64,000 nt of DNA from DT-110 sp030148525 (GCA_965227445.1 OZ245751.1:4712001-4776000), one strand, 5' to 3'; numbered from the stretch's first letter, positions 24,592 to 34,255 are shown. Numbers and translations are program-made. Notes: generated by a model not told the origin, from the sequence alone.

Positions 24592-25792
24592 AATACTGCT
24601 ACTGCACATCTTTTTTTTCGGTTGGCAGTCGGCTTTATCCGCCCAGGAAAGTCGCATTGACCTGGAAAGCAAACGGAAAGAACTTATTGAGGCCATCGAA
24701 GAGACCTCTAACGAGCTCAAAGAAACCCGTCAGACCAGACAGGCAACCCTCAATCGGTTTCTGATCCTCCGCCGGTCCATCCAACAGCGAAATCAACTGA
24801 TCAGTACGCTCGAACAGGAAATCGCCTATACCAATGCCAGTGTCGAACGCACCGAGCAGGTGCTAACTTCACTGGAAGACGACCTGGTACGACTGCGATC
24901 AGAATACAAAGTATTGCTCCGCACTGCTCTGCGCCATAAATTGAGTCAGTCCTACCTTCAGTTCCTATTCTCATCCCGGAACCTGAACGAAGCATTCCAA
25001 CGCTGGCAATACATCCGTCAGTACGAACGATACCGAAAACGCCAGGCAAGCCTTATTCTGGAAACCAAAAAGACTTTGCAAGAAAAAGCAGCCCAATTGG
25101 CAGCTGACCGAATAGGCAAAGACTCCCTGTTACAGGAAATGCGTAGCCAGCAAATAATCATGGAGTCGGAGCTTAACGATAAGAATCAACTATTGGTTAC
25201 CCTCCAATCCGATGAAAAACGGCTGGCCTCCGAACTGGAAAAACAGGAGAAAGCCCACCAGCAACTGAATGCCATGATCGAAAATGTGATCCGGGAAGAA
25301 ATGCTGGCTAAACGCAAACGCTCGCGCACCCGGGCTGCCCTGGAAGACGCCAATCCCCCCGAGGAAGTGGAAGCTACTCCGGAATCAAGCGATGCCAATT
25401 TTGGGCAGCAACGCGGACGCCTGCCCTGGCCTGTTGCCGACGGTCAGATCATCAAACCCTTCGGTATTCATTATCACCCAAAATTCAAGGAAGTAAGGCT
25501 CACCAATAATGGCATAGATATACGCACCGCTGCGCGATCTGGCGTACGGGCAGTTTTCAGTGGTCGCGTTGCGGGCACTCAGTTCATTCCCGGGTACCAA
25601 AACACCGTGATTGTCCAGCACGGTGAGTACTATACCGTCTATTCCAATCTGGCCGAGATTTACGTACAACGGGGAGATAAGATCACCCAAAACCAGGAAA
25701 TCGGTCGGCTGGATGCCGAACGACCCGAAATCCACTTTGAAGTCTGGCGCGAGAAAAAGCGCCTGAATCCCGAAGACTGGGTTACCCGATAA
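24557..25792 (+). CDS. EnvC-like murein hydrolase activator (LytM/M23 domain, 411 aa)
   Basis: A signal-peptide-like hydrophobic stretch (KILLLHIFFFGWQSALSAQ) precedes a long coiled coil (about residues 35-265, rich in E/K/Q). A LytM domain closes the protein (about 300-411: PWPVADGQIIKPFG, ENVKVR-type strand KEVRLTNNGIDIRTA, HGEYYTVYSNL, EIHFEVW). The usual first zinc ligand HxxxD is NxxxD here (NNGID), and the later YxHL is YSNL. The site is therefore degenerate, as in EnvC-type activators that switch on amidases instead of cutting peptidoglycan. No ATG is in frame, and TTG at 24557 is the best start, inside the preceding gene. Confidence 0.85.
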   Translation: MRSLNAIPAWSKILLLHIFFFGWQSALSAQESRIDLESKRKELIEAIEETSNELKETRQTRQATLNRFLILRRSIQQRNQLISTLEQEIAYTNASVERTEQVLTSLEDDLVRLRSEYKVLLRTALRHKLSQSYLQFLFSSRNLNEAFQRWQYIRQYERYRKRQASLILETKKTLQEKAAQLAADRIGKDSLLQEMRSQQIIMESELNDKNQLLVTLQSDEKRLASELEKQEKAHQQLNAMIENVIREEMLAKRKRSRTRAALEDANPPEEVEATPESSDANFGQQRGRLPWPVADGQIIKPFGIHYHPKFKEVRLTNNGIDIRTAARSGVRAVFSGRVAGTQFIPGYQNTVIVQHGEYYTVYSNLAEIYVQRGDKITQNQEIGRLDAERPEIHFEVWREKKRLNPEDWVTR

Positions 25793-26011
25793 TCCCACTG
25801 TACCGACAACGAAGTGGTTTGGGCTTTGCCAAAGCTTTTCGGAAGCGGTATAATTGGCTATTAGCCCTTAATTCACGCCTTTTTTGTGAACCATTGGTTG
25901 TAGAATTATCGTTGTTTAGCTATAGTGTCCATACATTGCAAGGTGTGAAACGGAAACCAAACGATAACCCCCGGCCGCAAATGCGGCTATCATTAAAACC
26001 AAAAAAGACCG
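25793..26011. repeat. Spacer with dispersed element B, copy 2
   Basis: TACCGACAACGAAGTGGTTT at 25801-25820 is identical to the left arm of copy 1 at 5091. It is followed by a GCTTTGCCAAAGC hairpin and TTTTCGGAAGCGGTATAA. Read on the other strand, this half (CTTCCGAAAAG...GGGC) resembles 39740-39760. The rest of the spacer shows no coding signal. Confidence 0.7.
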
Positions 26012-27226
26012 ATGAGTAACGAATGGAATGTCGGTAGCAGCGATAAAAAGGGCTTAAAACAACAAACCGAATACGCCGTACTGGTGGGCTTGGTAACCCG
26101 TACTGAAACGGAGGAGCAAGTTCAGGAATACCTCGATGAACTCGAATTCCTGGCGCTTACCGCCGGTGCTGTTAGCGTTAAGCGCTATATTCAAAAACTA
26201 CCTCACCCCGACGCCAAGACCTTTATTGGAAAAGGCAAGCTGGAAGAAATCAGAACCTTTGTTGATGAACGCGAGGAGGTCAATATGGTTATTTTTGACG
26301 ACGATCTGTCGGGGAAGCAGGTAAGCATCCTGGAATCAACCCTTAAGGTCAAGATCGTAGACCGCTCCAGCCTGATTCTCGACATATTCGCCAGCCGGGC
26401 TCAAACCGCTCAGGCGAAAACACAAGTGGAACTGGCCCAGATGCAATATCTGTTGCCACGACTACGGGGCCTCTGGACTCACCTGGAACGCCAACGCGGT
26501 GGTATCGGAATGCGCGGACCCGGTGAGAAAGAAATTGAGACAGACCGCCGTATCGTTCGTGATAAGATCTCCCTGCTTAAAAAGAAGTTGGAAAAGATCG
26601 ACCAACAGAATATGACCCGACGTAAGAATCGCGGTAATATGATTCGGGTCGCCCTGGTGGGATATACGAACGTAGGTAAGTCGACTATCATGAATATGCT
26701 GAGTAAATCAGATGTTTTCGCAGAAAACAAGCTCTTCGCAACCCTCGACACCACCGTCCGGAAAGTAGTACTGGAGCGTATGCCCTTCCTGCTTTCCGAC
26801 ACCGTAGGATTTATCCGGAAATTGCCTACCCACCTGATCGAAAGCTTTAAATCAACCCTCGACGAAGTGTTGGAAAGTGATATACTGCTACACGTAGTCG
26901 ACATTTCCCACCCGCAGCACGAGGATCAGATCCGAACCGTCAATAATACCTTGAAGGAACTGGGGGCCATTGAAAAACCAACCCTTTTCGTATTTAACAA
27001 GATCGACAGATACCGGGAACTTTACTACGATCAATTGATGGATGAGGAGGCCAAACAGGAAATTGAATACACCCTTCAGGCCTCTCTGCACCACCAATTC
27101 GAACACGATAACATTATGGTCTCGGCACTTACCAAGGAAAACATTGATGAATTACGGGATCGATTAACCCAAATGGTGCGTGAACAATACGAAATACGCT
27201 ATCCGTACCAGGCCAAACAATGGTAA
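26012..27226 (+). CDS. hflX: Ribosome-associated GTPase HflX (404 aa)
   Basis: HflX splits stalled ribosomes under stress. The N-terminal domain (VLVGLVTRTETEEQVQEYLDELEFL and YIGKGK-type DAKTFIGKGKLEEI) is followed by the coiled-coil subdomain with ERQRGGIGMRGPGEKEIETDRR, and then by the G domain. G1 is GYTNVGKST from residue 217, G3 is DTVGFI and G4 is NKID. The C-terminal extension is short. The length is normal. It is monocistronic or co-transcribed with the M29 peptidase gene 35 bases downstream. Confidence 0.97.
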   Translation: MSNEWNVGSSDKKGLKQQTEYAVLVGLVTRTETEEQVQEYLDELEFLALTAGAVSVKRYIQKLPHPDAKTFIGKGKLEEIRTFVDEREEVNMVIFDDDLSGKQVSILESTLKVKIVDRSSLILDIFASRAQTAQAKTQVELAQMQYLLPRLRGLWTHLERQRGGIGMRGPGEKEIETDRRIVRDKISLLKKKLEKIDQQNMTRRKNRGNMIRVALVGYTNVGKSTIMNMLSKSDVFAENKLFATLDTTVRKVVLERMPFLLSDTVGFIRKLPTHLIESFKSTLDEVLESDILLHVVDISHPQHEDQIRTVNNTLKELGAIEKPTLFVFNKIDRYRELYYDQLMDEEAKQEIEYTLQASLHHQFEHDNIMVSALTKENIDELRDRLTQMVREQYEIRYPYQAKQW

Positions 27227-27261
27227 ACACCACTGCACAAAACTGAAAAACCAAAGAAACT

Positions 27262-28362
27262 ATGGCCCCGACTATGCTAGCCAAATACGCTCACTTGCTG
27301 GTTCACTACTGCCTGGAACTGCAAGCGGGTGAAAAACTATACATCAAAAGCACTACCATGGGCGAGCCCCTCATCCGGGAGATCTACCGGGAGGCCCTGC
27401 AGGTAGGCGCCCTGGTAGAAATAGATATGTCGTTTCGCGAACAGGCCCGTATCCTGCTGTCACAGGGTACTGACGAACAATTGGCCTATGTTTCGCCCGC
27501 TTACCAGGCGGCGATGGAAAATTTCGATGCCTATCTTTTCATTCGTGCGCCCCACAACTTACGAGAAGATCAAAATACCGATCCGGAACGATCCAGGAAA
27601 CGCGGCAAGGCCCTGAGCGGCCTGATGAAAACCTATTTTGAGCGAACCGCAACCCGTGACCTCAAACGCAGTTTGTGCCAGTTTCCGACGCAAGCGGCCG
27701 CCCAGGATGCCGGTATGTCGCTGGAAGAGTACGAACACTTTGTGTATGGCGCCTGCAAATTGTACGAAGACGATCCGGCGGCAGCCTGGCGGAAGGTTCG
27801 GTCCGACCAGCAAAAAGTAGTGGATCACCTCAATAAGTGTTCAACCATACATTATAAAGGGCCTCACGTAGACCTGACCTTTTCAACCGAAGGCCGGACC
27901 TGGATCAACTCGGACGGCCGCACCAATATGCCGAGCGGGGAAGTATATACCTCGCCCGTGGAGGATTCCGTTCAGGGATGGGTACGCTTCAGCTTACCCG
28001 GGGTGTACAAAGGCCAGGAAGTGGAGAATGTAACCCTGCACGTAAAGGATGGATACATCGAAAAATGGGAAGCCACCCGCGGCAAAGAGTTTCTCGACCA
28101 CATCTTCAGCCTGGAAGGTACCCGGCGCTTCGGGGAAGCCGCCGTCGGTACTAATTACGGCATTACACAAATGACCCGGAATATCCTGTTTGATGAGAAA
28201 ATGGGTGGAACCATTCACCTGGCCATCGGCCAAAGTTACTTGCAAGCCGGTGGCAAGAACCAATCACCCGTGCACTGGGATATGATCACCGACATGCGAG
28301 AGGGTGGTGAGATCCTGGCCGACGGTAACCGGATTTACCAAAATGGCGCCTTTACCTTGTAG
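27262..28362 (+). CDS. M29-family aminopeptidase (366 aa)
   Basis: A dinuclear-metal aminopeptidase of the thermophilic AmpS/PepS type that removes N-terminal residues from peptides in the cytoplasm. The family opening is present (LAKYAHLLVHYCLELQAGEKLYIKSTTMGEPLIREIYREAL). The metal-binding set is visible in order: NMPSGEVYTSP (Glu), FGEAAVGTN (Glu), IHLAIGQSY (His) and SPVHWDMITDMR (His, Asp). The usual length is about 370-410, so it is complete. No signal peptide is seen. Confidence 0.92.
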   Translation: MAPTMLAKYAHLLVHYCLELQAGEKLYIKSTTMGEPLIREIYREALQVGALVEIDMSFREQARILLSQGTDEQLAYVSPAYQAAMENFDAYLFIRAPHNLREDQNTDPERSRKRGKALSGLMKTYFERTATRDLKRSLCQFPTQAAAQDAGMSLEEYEHFVYGACKLYEDDPAAAWRKVRSDQQKVVDHLNKCSTIHYKGPHVDLTFSTEGRTWINSDGRTNMPSGEVYTSPVEDSVQGWVRFSLPGVYKGQEVENVTLHVKDGYIEKWEATRGKEFLDHIFSLEGTRRFGEAAVGTNYGITQMTRNILFDEKMGGTIHLAIGQSYLQAGGKNQSPVHWDMITDMREGGEILADGNRIYQNGAFTL

Positions 28363-28533
28363 AAGCCATAGATAATCCGGATACATACTGTTTTTTAACG
28401 CTCGCATACAAATTCCCGTAATTTCTGGTTAAATTGCGTAACATAGAGCTACGGAAAATCAACCTAGTCGCCCGCTAGAGTACCCTTTGATATGAGTAAT
28501 TAAATTGCTAGACTAACAAACACAGAAAAAACC

Positions 28534-29268
28534 GTGAACAGAAACATTGCTTTTTTAGAATTAAAGTATGGCAACATTTACGGCGGTTACCCCAATTTTT
28601 ATGCAATCAGTGAAATAGCACTGTTGGTTTTTGAGGAAGGCTCCAACAAAATATTTTTGGAGACTTTCATCAATAATGCCGACGTGGATATTGTGAACGT
28701 CTTTTCCAGGACGAACGAATTGGGACATACCACCGGCCGCGTTAAGGAAGTATTCAATATGAAAACCGGTCGCCGCCGGGATTACGACGAAGAATTTAAA
28801 CTCGACGAAGATCAATTAGCCGAAGAGTTTCAGCGCTTGCGTCCTTCGAAAATGCCTATCCGTAACTTCTTACAACGCAATCTGAAGAAATACCGCTTCC
28901 GGGATCTCGTCGTATTCGATGGCCGCCGCGATATCTTCTTGTGCGAACGTTCGGGAGGCCGATTCGATCGATATAATATTATCGACCTCCAGAAGGATCT
29001 CAATAAGGAGACCGACTACCTGTTCTCGCTGAACAAGCTGGCCAAGGTTATTGAGTTCGAATTGGACCATTCCTATTTGCGATCCAACAACCTGGAGTAT
29101 TGGCTGCACCCCATTGCGGCCCGCCAGATCACACCCCGCTCGGCTGCTTATGATGCAGCCCGACTAATGATGGTACACAACGAAGTTGCCTACCACCACA
29201 GCGATTTCCTGATCAAGGCGCAACTCCTGCTCAATAAGCTTAAAACGGACCACCCAAGCGAAGAATAG
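28534..29268 (+). CDS. Unknown protein with a divergent DEDDh-exonuclease-like pattern (244 aa)
   Basis: The start is GTG at 28534 (MNRNIAFLELKYG). I do not recognise a named family. The layout resembles DnaQ-type 3'-5' exonucleases: an opening strand IAFLELKYG where FxDxExTG would be, then ISEIALLVFE. A middle block LVVFDGRRDIFLCERSGGRFDRYNIIDLQ sits in the place of Exo II, and SAAYDAARLMMVHNE in the place of Exo III. The first metal-binding pair is changed (D to E, E to K), so activity is doubtful. The gene is monocistronic and convergent with the MBL ribonuclease gene (15 bases between stops). The fold assignment is inference. Confidence 0.7.
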   Translation: MNRNIAFLELKYGNIYGGYPNFYAISEIALLVFEEGSNKIFLETFINNADVDIVNVFSRTNELGHTTGRVKEVFNMKTGRRRDYDEEFKLDEDQLAEEFQRLRPSKMPIRNFLQRNLKKYRFRDLVVFDGRRDIFLCERSGGRFDRYNIIDLQKDLNKETDYLFSLNKLAKVIEFELDHSYLRSNNLEYWLHPIAARQITPRSAAYDAARLMMVHNEVAYHHSDFLIKAQLLLNKLKTDHPSEE

Positions 29269-29283
29269 GGATCAGAGCGGAGG

Positions 29284-30693
29284 TCACAGTTTGACCTCTT
29301 CGCCCAGAGCTGGTATTTGTACGTCATCAAAACCGTATCGATTCGCCAGTTCCCGAAATGATTCCTGGCGGTCTAAGGTCCCGTGCACCAGAAAGAGGGT
29401 TTTCAAGCCCTCTTTTTGGTTTTTAATGAACTCGAGGAGCTCCAACCGATCGGCATGGGCCGAAAAGGAATCCATCACGTATACCTCTGCTCGTACCGGT
29501 TTCCATTCACCAAACAGACGCAGGTTTTCTCCCCCGTTGCGCAAATGACCGCAAGGGGTCGAGGGGCTACAATAACCAACGATCAAAATAGAGTTCTCCT
29601 TGTGGTCGATGTTATTGAAGACGTGGTGCTTGATGCGTCCGGCGGTGATCATCCCCGAAGAACTGATGATAATAGCAGGCCCCTCCATGGTATTCAGGGC
29701 TTTACTATCCTCCGTAGCCCGGATGTATTTCAGGTTATTAAAACCAAAAGGGTTGGGATCGATCAGCATATATTCCGCCAGCTCCTGATCAAAGCACTCC
29801 GGATGGGAACCGAAAATCATGGTTGCATTCACCGATAAGGGACTATCCACGAAAACAGGAATGCGTGGCAATTGCCCGTCGGTTTCCATCTGATCGAGCA
29901 TGTACACCAACTCCTGGGTACGACCGACACTAAAGGCGGGAATGATCAGTTTACCGCCCTTTTCGACACAGGTGTGCTTAATAATATCGAGCAGCTTTCC
30001 GGATTCAGCCGGTCGGCCTTCGTGTTCTTTATCCCCGTAGGTCGATTCGCAAAGCAGATAGTCGAGCTGTGGCATGGGTTTAGGATCACGAAGTATAGGA
30101 CGGTTCGGTCGGCCAACATCTCCGGAGAAGCCGAAGGTTTTCGTTTCTCCGTTCTCCTGAAAACGCAGAGTCACACTGGCACTACCCAGAATATGCCCGG
30201 CATCGCGAAACAAGACCTCCACTCCTTCACCAATAGTAAACCAGCGCTCGTAACCATAGCTGGCAAACTGCTCCATGGTCTGGTGTACGTGTTCGCTCTT
30301 ATAAAGCGGCTCCTTGAAAGCGATATCTTCAAAGCCTTTTTTCTTTTTCAGGCGGCGGTTGTAGTATTCGGCATCACGCTCCTGAATTTTGGCGCTGTCC
30401 AATAGCATAATACTACACAAGCTTCTGGTTGCGTGGGTGCAGTGAATGGTGCCCCCATAACCATCCTTCACCAGCTTGGGGAGTCGTCCGGTATGATCGA
30501 TATGTGCGTGGGACAAGATGACGCAATCGATAGACGATGGGTCGAATAACCACTCCCGGTTAAAGTCTTCCATCTCATCATCAGACCCCTGATAAAGGCC
30601 ACAATCCAATAATATCCTGAAACCGTTATCCAGGGTCAACAGATGGCAACTACCGGTCACCTCCTGAGCGGCTCCGCAAAACTTGATGGTCAT
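29284..30693 (-). CDS. MBL-fold exoribonuclease of the CPSF/beta-CASP type (469 aa)
   Basis: I place the start at ATG 30691-30693 (MTIKFCGAAQEVTGS). An upstream TTG would add six residues. It has the MBL motifs SHAHIDHTGRLPK (His62, His64, Asp66, His67) and DAGHILGSASV. The inserted beta-CASP domain has PAFSVGRTQELVYML and IIISSSGMITAGRIKHH, and the closing histidine motif is DSFSAHADR. This is the prokaryotic CPSF73/YSH1-like branch, acting on RNA in the cytoplasm. Its length fits the family. It is separate from the RNase J type, which is longer. No neighbour clearly shares its function. Confidence 0.92.
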   Translation of the reverse strand: MTIKFCGAAQEVTGSCHLLTLDNGFRILLDCGLYQGSDDEMEDFNREWLFDPSSIDCVILSHAHIDHTGRLPKLVKDGYGGTIHCTHATRSLCSIMLLDSAKIQERDAEYYNRRLKKKKGFEDIAFKEPLYKSEHVHQTMEQFASYGYERWFTIGEGVEVLFRDAGHILGSASVTLRFQENGETKTFGFSGDVGRPNRPILRDPKPMPQLDYLLCESTYGDKEHEGRPAESGKLLDIIKHTCVEKGGKLIIPAFSVGRTQELVYMLDQMETDGQLPRIPVFVDSPLSVNATMIFGSHPECFDQELAEYMLIDPNPFGFNNLKYIRATEDSKALNTMEGPAIIISSSGMITAGRIKHHVFNNIDHKENSILIVGYCSPSTPCGHLRNGGENLRLFGEWKPVRAEVYVMDSFSAHADRLELLEFIKNQKEGLKTLFLVHGTLDRQESFRELANRYGFDDVQIPALGEEVKL

Positions 30694-30776
30694 GTTTCCG
30701 TTTTTTGTCAATATAACGAACCCAGCATACCATTACCTATCCCAGCGGCTTACTTTTTGCCTGCCGGCAAAAGAAA

Positions 30777-30809
30777 ATCCCGAAACCGGCACGTAGCCAA
30801 TTTCGGGAT
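30777..30809 (-). terminator. Terminator of the sigma/anti-sigma/DUF4097 operon
   Basis: ATCCCGAAA (30777-30785) pairs with TTTCGGGAT (30801-30809). Read leftward, the stem is followed by TTTTCTTTTG. A TTTTGCCTGCCGGCAAAA hairpin (30757-30774) lies directly after it. Confidence 0.75.
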
Positions 30810-30830
30810 AACGGAAATAAACCTTTCCAA

Positions 30831-31967
30831 TTACTGGGCCCTGACCTTCAGGCTACCGTAGCTAAGTCGGGCCAGGATCTCACTTAAACCTTGCCCTACC
30901 GAGCCACGCAACTCGTGGGAGCTGGTTTGTTCTTTTTCGTATTGCACATCCAGCTCATTGGGATAGCGGATGCCGGCATAGGTGGTTACGGCATCCAGTT
31001 TGTAACTGGTTCCCTGAGCCACAGTCACCGCAAAATCAGTATAGCGCCCATTGAGCTGACACTCGCTAAATGATTTGGCCAATGTAAAGTTGGCACCACC
31101 ATACTCCAGGTCCAACTCGATATTTCCCGCTACTTCACCGGCCGACAGATCGGTGTATTTACCGGTCACTTCGACATTAGAGGCGGTTCCTATGCGGAAG
31201 TTATCGTACTTCCCCTGATTGCGAAAATCGCGCAGGCTACCAAAATTGTACGTGTCGTACTTGGTCGAACTATTCACATCGTTAGCACTGCCCACGGTTA
31301 ATTCAGAATATTTGGTTTGCAGGGTGAGGTCTGCTGCCTGGTCGAGCGAAAGTTTCCCATAACCGACATTCAGGTTGAGGTCGCGTGCTTTATTGATGGC
31401 GCCATTTCCGTAAGCGAAGGTAATATTTGAATCATCACCCATTCCCTCGACCTTGAAATTGACGTATTTTACATCCAGGTTCACCTTTCCTTGCATATCG
31501 GCCACTACGAGATCACCGTATTTGTGTGACACATCCAGGCTGTTAGTCTTGGGTAAAAACACTTCGTAGTTGATCTCGTAATCGCTCTTATCGCCGCTTG
31601 ACCAGGAGAACCAGCGCGACTTTCTGGATTCTATGACCGTTGCTGCTTTCACGTAGTCGTTGCGGTTGCTAAACTCGATCTCTATTCGGTCGAAAACCTC
31701 CTGAGCATCGCTTTCGCTTTTTGCGTTGACTACGATATCCACGGATATTTTCACCCGCTGACGATCCCAGGTTTTCACGTCAATCTTTCCGTATTTGTTG
31801 GAGAGGGCGGTTGTACCATCTGCCGTAATGGCATATTCTTTATTTACGGATTTGGTGTACTCGCGTTTGTCGGGGACTGATGCCTTGACCGGCAAAACCA
31901 GTCCAACCAACAAACAAAGTCCTAAAAGCTTATATGCTGACTTCATTAATGGTGCTGTTTTCATCAT
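30831..31967 (-). CDS. Exported DUF4097-type putative adhesin (378 aa)
   Basis: A signal peptide (KSAYKLLGLCLLVGLVLPVKA) precedes a long repetitive beta region built from strands such as GDLVVADMQGKVNLDVKYVNFKVEG and GNIELDLEYGGANFTLAKS. This is the parallel-beta pattern of DUF4097/DUF2807-like proteins. It lies in the periplasm or on the surface. The start at 31967 overlaps the anti-sigma gene by 38 bases, and an internal ATG at 31946 fits the signal peptide equally well. As last gene of the sigma/anti-sigma operon it is probably under the same envelope-stress control. Confidence 0.85.
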   Translation of the reverse strand: MMKTAPLMKSAYKLLGLCLLVGLVLPVKASVPDKREYTKSVNKEYAITADGTTALSNKYGKIDVKTWDRQRVKISVDIVVNAKSESDAQEVFDRIEIEFSNRNDYVKAATVIESRKSRWFSWSSGDKSDYEINYEVFLPKTNSLDVSHKYGDLVVADMQGKVNLDVKYVNFKVEGMGDDSNITFAYGNGAINKARDLNLNVGYGKLSLDQAADLTLQTKYSELTVGSANDVNSSTKYDTYNFGSLRDFRNQGKYDNFRIGTASNVEVTGKYTDLSAGEVAGNIELDLEYGGANFTLAKSFSECQLNGRYTDFAVTVAQGTSYKLDAVTTYAGIRYPNELDVQYEKEQTSSHELRGSVGQGLSEILARLSYGSLKVRAQ

Positions 31968-32475
31968 TCGTTTGATTAATGCGGTCGAGTACGCGTTGCA
32001 GGATGGCCAATTTGGCCTGATAGCTTCGAATCAGGTTCTCCACGATCTCCTGTTCCGTACCGCGCGGTGCATTTAATAGTTCTTGTTGCAATTCCTTCAT
32101 GGTCGCATCAATCTGTTCCAGATCCTGAAATACATCCGGATCAACCTGATCGCTATTGCTTACTAATTGTACCTGCCGGTCGATTTCCTCCTGGTAATAC
32201 ATAGCCATTTCGGAGTATTCCGGAGCGACTTCGTTCAGAACGGCCACGGGACTATTGGGTTGACTCTGCGTCAAATAACTTCCCGCTACCCCACCGAGGG
32301 TGAGTAATACGGCCACGGCAGCTGCAATACGCAGGTGTTGCCAGCGGCGACGGCGACGAATAACCGGTGCTTCCAGTCGGCGATCGATATCAGCCCATAC
32401 TTTCAGGGCCGGAATACCGTCGTCGAAGGCCTCCCGGTTACTGGTGATAAAGGTTTCTAATGGATCCCTTTGCAT
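31930..32475 (-). CDS. Putative anti-sigma factor with one membrane helix (181 aa)
   Basis: The start at ATG 32475 (MQRDPLETFITSNREAFDDGIPALKVWADIDRRL) gives the cytoplasmic sigma-binding N-terminus usual in Bacteroidota anti-sigma factors. A longer frame to 32511 would overlap the sigma gene. One transmembrane helix follows a basic stretch (RRRRRWQHLRIAAAVAVLLTLGGVAGSYL). The periplasmic part is a helical segment with PEYSEMAMYYQEEIDRQ and repeated Leu/Gln heptads. It sits 4 bases after the ECF sigma gene. Sequestering that sigma factor at the membrane is the natural role. Confidence 0.82.
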   Translation of the reverse strand: MQRDPLETFITSNREAFDDGIPALKVWADIDRRLEAPVIRRRRRWQHLRIAAAVAVLLTLGGVAGSYLTQSQPNSPVAVLNEVAPEYSEMAMYYQEEIDRQVQLVSNSDQVDPDVFQDLEQIDATMKELQQELLNAPRGTEQEIVENLIRSYQAKLAILQRVLDRINQTNDENSTINEVSI

Positions 32476-32479
32476 ATGG

Positions 32480-33133
32480 CTAATAATTTGACACTTGTTT
32501 TTGAGATTCAATTATTTCGCGCAGTTTTCGCCTGGCGCGGCTGTACTGCGATTTGCTCGTTGCTTCGGTAACCCCGAGGATGGAACCGATTTCCTTATGA
32601 TCATACCCCTCCAGCATGTACAGGGAGAACACCACCCGGTAACCATCGGGTAATTCGTACATAGCCCGGCGTACAACATCCACACTTAACCCGCTCATCG
32701 CTTTGCGTTCAGCGATCTTCGGCTCTTCAACCGGAGCGAAACGCTCGTCCATTTCCTCGAAATACACTTTCCGTCGTTTCAGAAAGTTGATGCAATTGTT
32801 AACTACAATTCGTTTTATCCATGCCCCAACCGATGACTGAAAGCGAAACGTGTGAAGTTTGGTAAACACATCGACAAACGAGTTTTGTAGCAAATCCTCG
32901 GCCTCCAACTCGTCGCGTACCATGCGCAGACATACATTATACATTGCCTTCGAATAGAGCCGATAAAGCTCAAACTGAGCTTGCCGGTCACCCGACTGGC
33001 ATTGTTCCACGATATCGCGGTGTGTGTTAGCGTAATCCAAGGTTTTGATGTTACGGGTTTGACTCGTGTGCCTGGTTTTTCTCTGTTTCTGGCTCTCCTG
33101 ACCGGTTGAAAGCTTTGTTATGATCGTTTTCAA
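32480..33133 (-). CDS. ECF-type RNA polymerase sigma factor (217 aa)
   Basis: Sigma-70 region 2 (DRQAQFELYRLYSKAMYNVCLRMVRDELEAEDLLQNSFVDVFTKLHTFR, then SSVGAWIKRIVVNNCINFLKRRK) and region 4 (MYELPDGYRVVFSLYMLEGYDHKEIGSILGVTEATSKSQYSRARRKLRE) are complete. The acidic ERFAPVEEPK linker between them replaces regions 3. The first 35 residues are basic and low in structure, so translation may start further in. It heads an operon with an anti-sigma factor and a DUF4097 protein, the standard cell-envelope-response arrangement. It probably activates its own promoter. Confidence 0.93.
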   Translation of the reverse strand: MKTIITKLSTGQESQKQRKTRHTSQTRNIKTLDYANTHRDIVEQCQSGDRQAQFELYRLYSKAMYNVCLRMVRDELEAEDLLQNSFVDVFTKLHTFRFQSSVGAWIKRIVVNNCINFLKRRKVYFEEMDERFAPVEEPKIAERKAMSGLSVDVVRRAMYELPDGYRVVFSLYMLEGYDHKEIGSILGVTEATSKSQYSRARRKLREIIESQKQVSNY

Positions 33134-33250
33134 GCTTTCCGGTTTACCAAGTGAGTAAATGCTATGCGAACAAATTCACTGATAGAGACAAGGTACGTTT
33201 AGAAGGGTTGCATGCTTACGCAAAAAAACGAAACCCGCCCGCAAGGACTT

Positions 33251-34255
33251 CTACTCCAATTCCTGAAGCCGATTCAACCCTTCCTGAGCTCGCACGTAAT
33301 CAGGGGCGAGACGCAGGGCTTGTTCGTAATCATCGCGGGCTGCGGGCAAATTCCCCATCATTTCACTGGCTACTCCGCGGTAATAATACGCCCGAATGTG
33401 CACGGGGTTTACCTGTAAAGTCATATCGAATTGCTCATGGGCCTGCAAGACCGAATCCAGGTCAAGGTACAGTAAGCCCGAATTGTAGTAAGCATCCTCG
33501 TATTGCGGATCTTGCCGAACGATATCCCGAAATAGCGCCAACGACCCCTCCAGGTCACCTTTATCCTGTAAGTAATAAGCCTTGGCGTGCTTGACGGTTA
33601 CATTTTGGGGCTCGATCCGGATGGCGCTGTCGAAGTATTGACCGGCAATTTCATTACCAAGCCCTGCGTGGAGTTGTCCCAGCTCGATCCAGGCATCGAT
33701 CAGATTCGGGTTATTATCCACTGCCGATTGGAAACTACTGATGGCGCGGGCGGTATCCCCCATTTCTTTGAAGTTCATACCGAACATAAAATAAGCCTCT
33801 GATTCCTGGGGGTCGATCTGTAAAACGCGGTCCAGGGTCCGCATTGATTCATTGTATTGCTGCAGGATCAATTGAAACTCGCTTAGCTTCAGGAGGCTGG
33901 GGATTCGCCGGGGATGATACTCCACTACCTGTTCCATGGTTTCCAGGGCTTTTTTGGATTTATAGTAATCCAAATACGTATCCGCCAGCAAATGCAGGTA
34001 ATCAGCATTGGTCGAGTCGTACGAGAGGGCCTTTTCCAAATCGCTGATAGCTTCATCGTATCCCTCCTGTTGGTAAAACATTTCAGCCCGGGCAAAATAC
34101 AGGTCCGGATTTTCGGGATCCTGTTGGATGGCCTGGTTCAGCCGCACCAGGTTACTATTCGAATTCGGCCGGACCGGCTGGTCGGCTGGCTCCGAATCAG
34201 ACCCACAACCTACTCCCAATAGCATCAGCAATCCCAGAAAAAAAACGTTTCGCAT
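33251..34255 (-). CDS. TPR-repeat lipoprotein (334 aa)
   Basis: The start at ATG 34255 gives MRNVFFLGLLMLLGVGCGSD with lipobox LGVGC (Cys17). A longer frame would add 12 residues before a perfect signal peptide. The mature protein is seven to eight tetratricopeptide repeats, such as GYDEAISDLEKALSYDSTNADYLHLLADTY and GDTARAISSFQSAVDNNPNLIDAWIELGQLH. It is a membrane-attached periplasmic scaffold of unknown partner. It is probably monocistronic, with 117 bases between it and the sigma gene start. Confidence 0.87.
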   Translation of the reverse strand: MRNVFFLGLLMLLGVGCGSDSEPADQPVRPNSNSNLVRLNQAIQQDPENPDLYFARAEMFYQQEGYDEAISDLEKALSYDSTNADYLHLLADTYLDYYKSKKALETMEQVVEYHPRRIPSLLKLSEFQLILQQYNESMRTLDRVLQIDPQESEAYFMFGMNFKEMGDTARAISSFQSAVDNNPNLIDAWIELGQLHAGLGNEIAGQYFDSAIRIEPQNVTVKHAKAYYLQDKGDLEGSLALFRDIVRQDPQYEDAYYNSGLLYLDLDSVLQAHEQFDMTLQVNPVHIRAYYYRGVASEMMGNLPAARDDYEQALRLAPDYVRAQEGLNRLQELE

